From contig JAGGWO010000132.1 in assembly GCA_021157485.1 (NCBI GenBank), positions 1 through 9,001 on the forward strand: a stretch of 9,001 nt of DNA, given 5' to 3'. Of this stretch, positions 6,665 through 9,001 are shown in pieces. How positions within the stretch are numbered: the first letter of the stretch is position 1; every line of letters starts with the position of its first letter. Made by a program: the position numbers and the translations under genes. Under the pieces are notes generated by a model. It saw nothing but the letters and a program-made list of their open reading frames with translations. It was not told the origin of the DNA and searched no databases. The DNA is from Sulfurimonas sp. GTDB taxonomy: Bacteria > Campylobacterota > Campylobacteria > Campylobacterales > Sulfurimonadaceae.

Positions 6665-7915
6665 ATGGATATATATTTAGTTGCTTTAGTTGTTAGTTTT
6701 GTTGTCTTGCTTGTCTTACTTTTTTTATATCTTAAACAGAGAGATATCTCTAAAGTTCTTGATATACAAAAAGAGGAGCTAATAGAAAGTAGTAATCTCT
6801 TACTTCAAGAAAAAAATGACCTTCAGCTTCAATATGCGGTACTCACTACTCGTTATGAAGAGGAGATTAAATCTTCTGATGAAAAATTGCAGACTCTCAA
6901 AGATGCAAAAGAAGAGCTTTCGCATGAGTTTAAAGTTCTTGCAAATCAGATATTCGAAGATAAATCAAAACAGTTTAGCTCCTCAAATAAAGAGCAACTT
7001 GAATTACTGTTAAAACCATTCCGTGAACAGATTACAAGTTTTTCCTTACAAACTAAAGAGCAATTTAATACAGGACAAAAAGATAGACACCTTTTAAAAG
7101 ATGAACTATCTCGTTTAAAGCAGATGAATGAACAACTCTCTCAAGATGCTATCAATCTTACAAATGCACTTAAGGGTGAAAATAAAACGCAGGGTAACTG
7201 GGGTGAAATAGTTTTAGAGAGTATTCTTGAGCAGTCAGGACTTAGAGCTGGAGTTGAGTATGAGCTTCAAGCTACTCTGAAATCTAAAGAGGGTAAGAGT
7301 TATAGACCAGATGTGATTATACATATGCCACAAGATAGAGATATCATAATTGACTCAAAAGTATCACTTGTTGCTTATGAAAGGTTTGTAAATGCAGAAG
7401 ATCCAGCCCAAAAAGCACAAGCACTTAAAGAACATATCTTAAGTATATCTTCTCACGTAAAAGGGTTGAGTGATAAAAAGTATGAGAAACTAGAAGGTGT
7501 AAACTCTTTAGATTTTGTGCTTCTATTTATGCCTATAGAAGGTGCGTTTTTAATTGCACTTGAACAAGATGGAGAGTTTTTTAAACGTGCTTATGAGAAC
7601 AACATCTTAGTTGTTTCTCCATCAACACTCTTAGTAACGCTAAGAACGATAGAGCACATATGGAGAACACAGCGTCAAGAAGAACATGCTAAAAAGATAG
7701 CTGATGAGGCAGAGGCGATGTATGATAAACTAGTTCTATTTGTAGAAGAGATGCAAAAAGTTGGCGCACATATTCAAAAAGCTCAAGACTCTTATGATAC
7801 TTCGATGAATAGACTCAAAACTGGTAAAGGAAATATTATAAAACGTGCACAGAATATGGTAAAACTTGGTTTGAAACCTAAAAAAGTTTTACCGATTTCT
7901 AGTGAAGAGGATTAG
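6665..7915 (+). CDS. rmuC: DNA recombination protein RmuC homologue
   Basis: RmuC proteins are predicted nucleases that limit recombination at short inverted repeats and other DNA rearrangements; the biochemical role is poorly defined. The 416-residue product has a membrane helix at residues 4-23, a long charged coiled-coil region (about 30-170), and the RmuC domain with its usual blocks: GNWGEIVLESILEQSGL (177-193), RPDVII at 214-219, DSK at 230-232, FMPIEGAF at 288-295 and RTIEHIWRTQRQEEHA at 327-342. D216, D230 and K232 fit the PD-(D/E)xK nuclease pattern. The start at 6665 is chosen because AGGA (6653-6656) is 8 bases upstream. An in-frame ATG at 6620 lacks a ribosome binding site and precedes the predicted promoter. 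The stop overlaps the end of the convergent membrane-protein gene by 3-4 bp. Confidence 0.93.
   Translation: MDIYLVALVVSFVVLLVLLFLYLKQRDISKVLDIQKEELIESSNLLLQEKNDLQLQYAVLTTRYEEEIKSSDEKLQTLKDAKEELSHEFKVLANQIFEDKSKQFSSSNKEQLELLLKPFREQITSFSLQTKEQFNTGQKDRHLLKDELSRLKQMNEQLSQDAINLTNALKGENKTQGNWGEIVLESILEQSGLRAGVEYELQATLKSKEGKSYRPDVIIHMPQDRDIIIDSKVSLVAYERFVNAEDPAQKAQALKEHILSISSHVKGLSDKKYEKLEGVNSLDFVLLFMPIEGAFLIALEQDGEFFKRAYENNILVVSPSTLLVTLRTIEHIWRTQRQEEHAKKIADEAEAMYDKLVLFVEEMQKVGAHIQKAQDSYDTSMNRLKTGKGNIIKRAQNMVKLGLKPKKVLPISSEED
7858..7893. terminator. Strong intragenic hairpin near the end of rmuC, possible bidirectional terminator
   Basis: A perfect 10-bp inverted repeat (GGTAAAACTT at 7858-7867 and AAGTTTTACC at 7884-7893) encloses a second stem, GGTT (7868-7871) with AACC (7875-7878). 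Together they give about 14 bp with one 5-base bulge. It ends 20 bp before the rmuC stop and just downstream of the end of the convergent gene. No long T run follows on either strand, so classical intrinsic termination is uncertain. It may instead protect or separate the 3' ends of the two converging transcripts. Confidence 0.4.
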
Positions 7916-8304
7916 TGAGCGAACTCTAAAGCTCTAGTTTGTACATATCTCTTAGATATTTCATCCATTCTGCTAGCTACCAATATGGCAACTCCAAAAG
8001 TTGCGATAAATGCAACTTCTTGAGGGATGTTAAAGAAGTAAGCAACTGCACTAAAGCCAATAACCGGGATAAGTACGAAAAAGAAACCTAAAACCATTTT
8101 AATTTTTACTTTGATATTTGCTTCAAATTTTGAATCGACACCTATCATACACCCAAGTGGATTCTCTTCAAAACTTCTAAGCTCTTTAAGTAAATCAACC
8201 TTCATATCTTTTTGTTTATATCCATCTTCTGCGTTTGCAAAAGCACTTTTTATACTATTACATAAAAATTTATCTGTTGTATTTAAAAATAACTTTATTA
8301 ACAT
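7912..8304 (-). CDS. Uncharacterised two-helix membrane protein
   Basis: I do not recognise a family for this 130-residue product. Residues 1-68 are mixed and charged and look cytoplasmic. Two hydrophobic stretches follow at about 70-91 (MVLGFFFVLIP onwards) and 96-111, joined by a very short turn (NIPQE), so they probably form a helical hairpin. A short charged C-terminal tail follows (SRMDEISKRYVQTRALEFAH). There is no signal peptide and no obvious catalytic motif. The ATG has a good ribosome binding site (GGAG, 5 bases upstream) and a clear promoter at 8335-8340, so it is very likely a real gene. It overlaps the rmuC stop tail to tail and is divergent from the small gene at 8418. Its function cannot be inferred from its neighbours. 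Confidence 0.78.
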   Translation of the reverse strand: MLIKLFLNTTDKFLCNSIKSAFANAEDGYKQKDMKVDLLKELRSFEENPLGCMIGVDSKFEANIKVKIKMVLGFFFVLIPVIGFSAVAYFFNIPQEVAFIATFGVAILVASRMDEISKRYVQTRALEFAH

Positions 8305-8314
8305 AATGACTCCA

Positions 8315-8331
8315 CTTATAATTGTTATAAG
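8315..8331. repeat. Inverted repeat over the transcription start of the membrane-protein gene, candidate operator
   Basis: CTTATAA (8315-8321) and TTATAAG (8325-8331) form a perfect 7-bp inverted repeat with a 3-base spacer. It lies between the -10 (8335-8340) and the ribosome binding site and covers the predicted start near 8328, a typical repressor position. The composition is AT-only apart from the ends and one G in the spacer, so chance is possible. Confidence 0.35.
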
Positions 8332-8334
8332 CGA

Positions 8335-8340
8335 ATTATA
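8335..8340 (-). promoter_or_regulatory. Extended -10 element of the two-helix membrane protein gene
   Basis: The minus strand reads TGC-TATAAT-TCGC, a perfect extended -10, 31 bases upstream of the ATG at 8304. It shares TATAATTCGC with the helicase promoter and TGC-TATAAT with the cyclase promoter. No -35 is visible. Confidence 0.65.
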
Positions 8341-8405
8341 GCATAAATATAAAAACAGAGAGTTTTATCGTCAAAATAGAAGTATATTATTTTGTGATTT
8401 TTAGC

Positions 8406-8411
8406 TATTAT
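8406..8411 (+). promoter_or_regulatory. Possible -10 element directly before the small gene
   Basis: TATTAT at 8406-8411 follows TTTAGC, giving a GC-TATTAT form close to the local consensus. Transcription would then start at about 8418, the proposed start codon itself, which would make the message leaderless. Another TATTAT at 8385-8390 could instead start transcription near 8397. Neither has a -35. Confidence 0.35.
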
Positions 8412-8417
8412 ATTGTC

Positions 8418-8606
8418 ATGAATATACAAACACAATATAGCTATGAGAAAACATGGACTGATACGAATGAGAAAGACCTTTTAAGAATTATAGAAGAGGA
8501 AATTGGTGACGCTGACCCAAAAGGAACTCTTGCATATGTCAAAGAAACTGTTAAAAGTGGTAAAACCATAAGTGTTGGTTCTTGTAAGTTTAGAGTAAAA
8601 AGTTAA
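8418..8606 (+). CDS. Small uncharacterised protein upstream of mscS
   Basis: I do not recognise this 62-residue protein. It starts MNIQTQYSYEKTWTDTNEKD, has an acidic, probably helical middle (LLRIIEEEIGDADPKG) and ends in a basic segment likely to form strands (KTISVGSCKFRVKS) with a single Cys. There is no signal peptide or membrane segment, so it is probably cytoplasmic. The ATG at 8418 is preferred because an in-frame GTG at 8394 adds only eight hydrophobic residues. Neither start has a recognisable ribosome binding site. The stop (8604-8606) overlaps the AAGGGA ribosome binding site of the next gene, whose ATG is 9 bases on, so the two are almost certainly cotranscribed. Association with the mechanosensitive channel is the only clue to function. 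Confidence 0.72.
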   Translation: MNIQTQYSYEKTWTDTNEKDLLRIIEEEIGDADPKGTLAYVKETVKSGKTISVGSCKFRVKS

Positions 8607-8615
8607 GGGATTAAA

Positions 8616-9001
8616 ATGGATAAAGAACTAGCAGATGTAAATAAGTTTTATAATGTAATAGTTGAGTTTTTCGCTAACTATTCTCTACAAATAATAGGTG
8701 CATTAATCATTTTTATTATAGGAGTTATAGCTTCTAAATATGTACAGAAATTAATCTACAAACTCTTAATAAATAATAAAATAGATGAAACGCTAAGTGG
8801 CTTTGTCTCTAATTTTGTTAGATTTTTAGTAGTTGCTATGATGGCTATTTTAGCTCTTGGTAAACTAGGAATCTCAATAGCACCTTTTATCGCTGCTCTT
8901 GGTGCGCTCTCACTTACTGCTGGTTTAGCACTTCAAGGAAGTGTATCAAACTTTGCTGCTGGAATCATACTTGTTATAACAAAACCATTTAAGATAGGTG
9001 A
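8616..9001 (+). CDS. mscS: MscS-family mechanosensitive ion channel (3' end outside window)
   Basis: The 128 residues present cover the membrane part of a small-conductance mechanosensitive channel, which opens under membrane tension to release solutes during osmotic down-shock. Hydrophobic helices lie at about 24-40 and 66-82, and the pore-lining third helix region reads AALGALSLTAGLALQGSVSN at residues 93-112, followed by FAAGIILVITKPFKIGD. This closely follows the Gly/Ala-rich pore helix and the PFKIGD/PFRAGE entry to the beta domain of E. coli MscS. The ATG at 8616 has AAGGGA at 8605-8610, five bases upstream, overlapping the stop of the 62-residue gene. The reading frame is open to the window edge, so the cytoplasmic cage domain is missing only because of the cut. 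The gene symbol follows the family and not a proven orthologue. Confidence 0.92.
   Translation, partial: MDKELADVNKFYNVIVEFFANYSLQIIGALIIFIIGVIASKYVQKLIYKLLINNKIDETLSGFVSNFVRFLVVAMMAILALGKLGISIAPFIAALGALSLTAGLALQGSVSNFAAGIILVITKPFKIG

Overview
The window looks like ordinary chromosomal DNA of a Campylobacterota (epsilonproteobacterial) species. A free-living, Sulfurimonas-like relative is the best guess. The reasons are the AT-rich composition, the rpmF-plsX-fabH gene order, promoters with a strong extended -10 (TGC-TATAAT type) and no clear -35, and tightly packed genes with overlapping ends. The genus cannot be fixed from the sequence alone. No tRNA, rRNA, CRISPR array, insertion sequence or phage gene is visible, and no gap between genes exceeds about 165 bp.

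Layout. (1) 1-2109, plus strand: the end of rpmF (ribosomal protein L32), then plsX and fabH. This is a compact block that links ribosome synthesis to the start of fatty-acid and phospholipid synthesis. (2) 2102-4221, minus strand: a DEAD-box RNA helicase with a long Arg/Gly-rich tail and a structured leader, followed downstream by a HIT-family nucleotide-binding protein whose end overlaps the end of fabH by 8 bp. (3) 4389-6554, minus strand: a 721-residue membrane diguanylate cyclase that joins a bacteriohemerythrin domain, a periplasmic NIT-like sensor and a GGDEF domain. (4) 6665-7915, plus strand: rmuC, transcribed divergently from the cyclase. (5) 7912-8304, minus strand: an unrecognised two-helix membrane protein that overlaps the rmuC stop by 4 bp. 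(6) 8418-9001, plus strand: an unrecognised 62-residue protein followed at once by an MscS-type mechanosensitive channel cut by the window edge.

How the genes relate. PlsX and FabH act at the same branch point, acyl-ACP use and chain initiation, and are translationally close (1-bp overlap). The helicase and HIT genes share a strand, but a hairpin and a likely second promoter separate them. The 62-residue gene and mscS form a probable two-gene operon. The remaining genes look like single transcription units. No new multi-gene defence or mobile system is visible. The most notable item is the cyclase, which keeps all seven hemerythrin iron ligands, a NIT-like periplasmic region, an intact GGEEF active site and an RxxD inhibitory site, and so is a candidate two-input (oxygen plus nitrate/nitrite) c-di-GMP switch.
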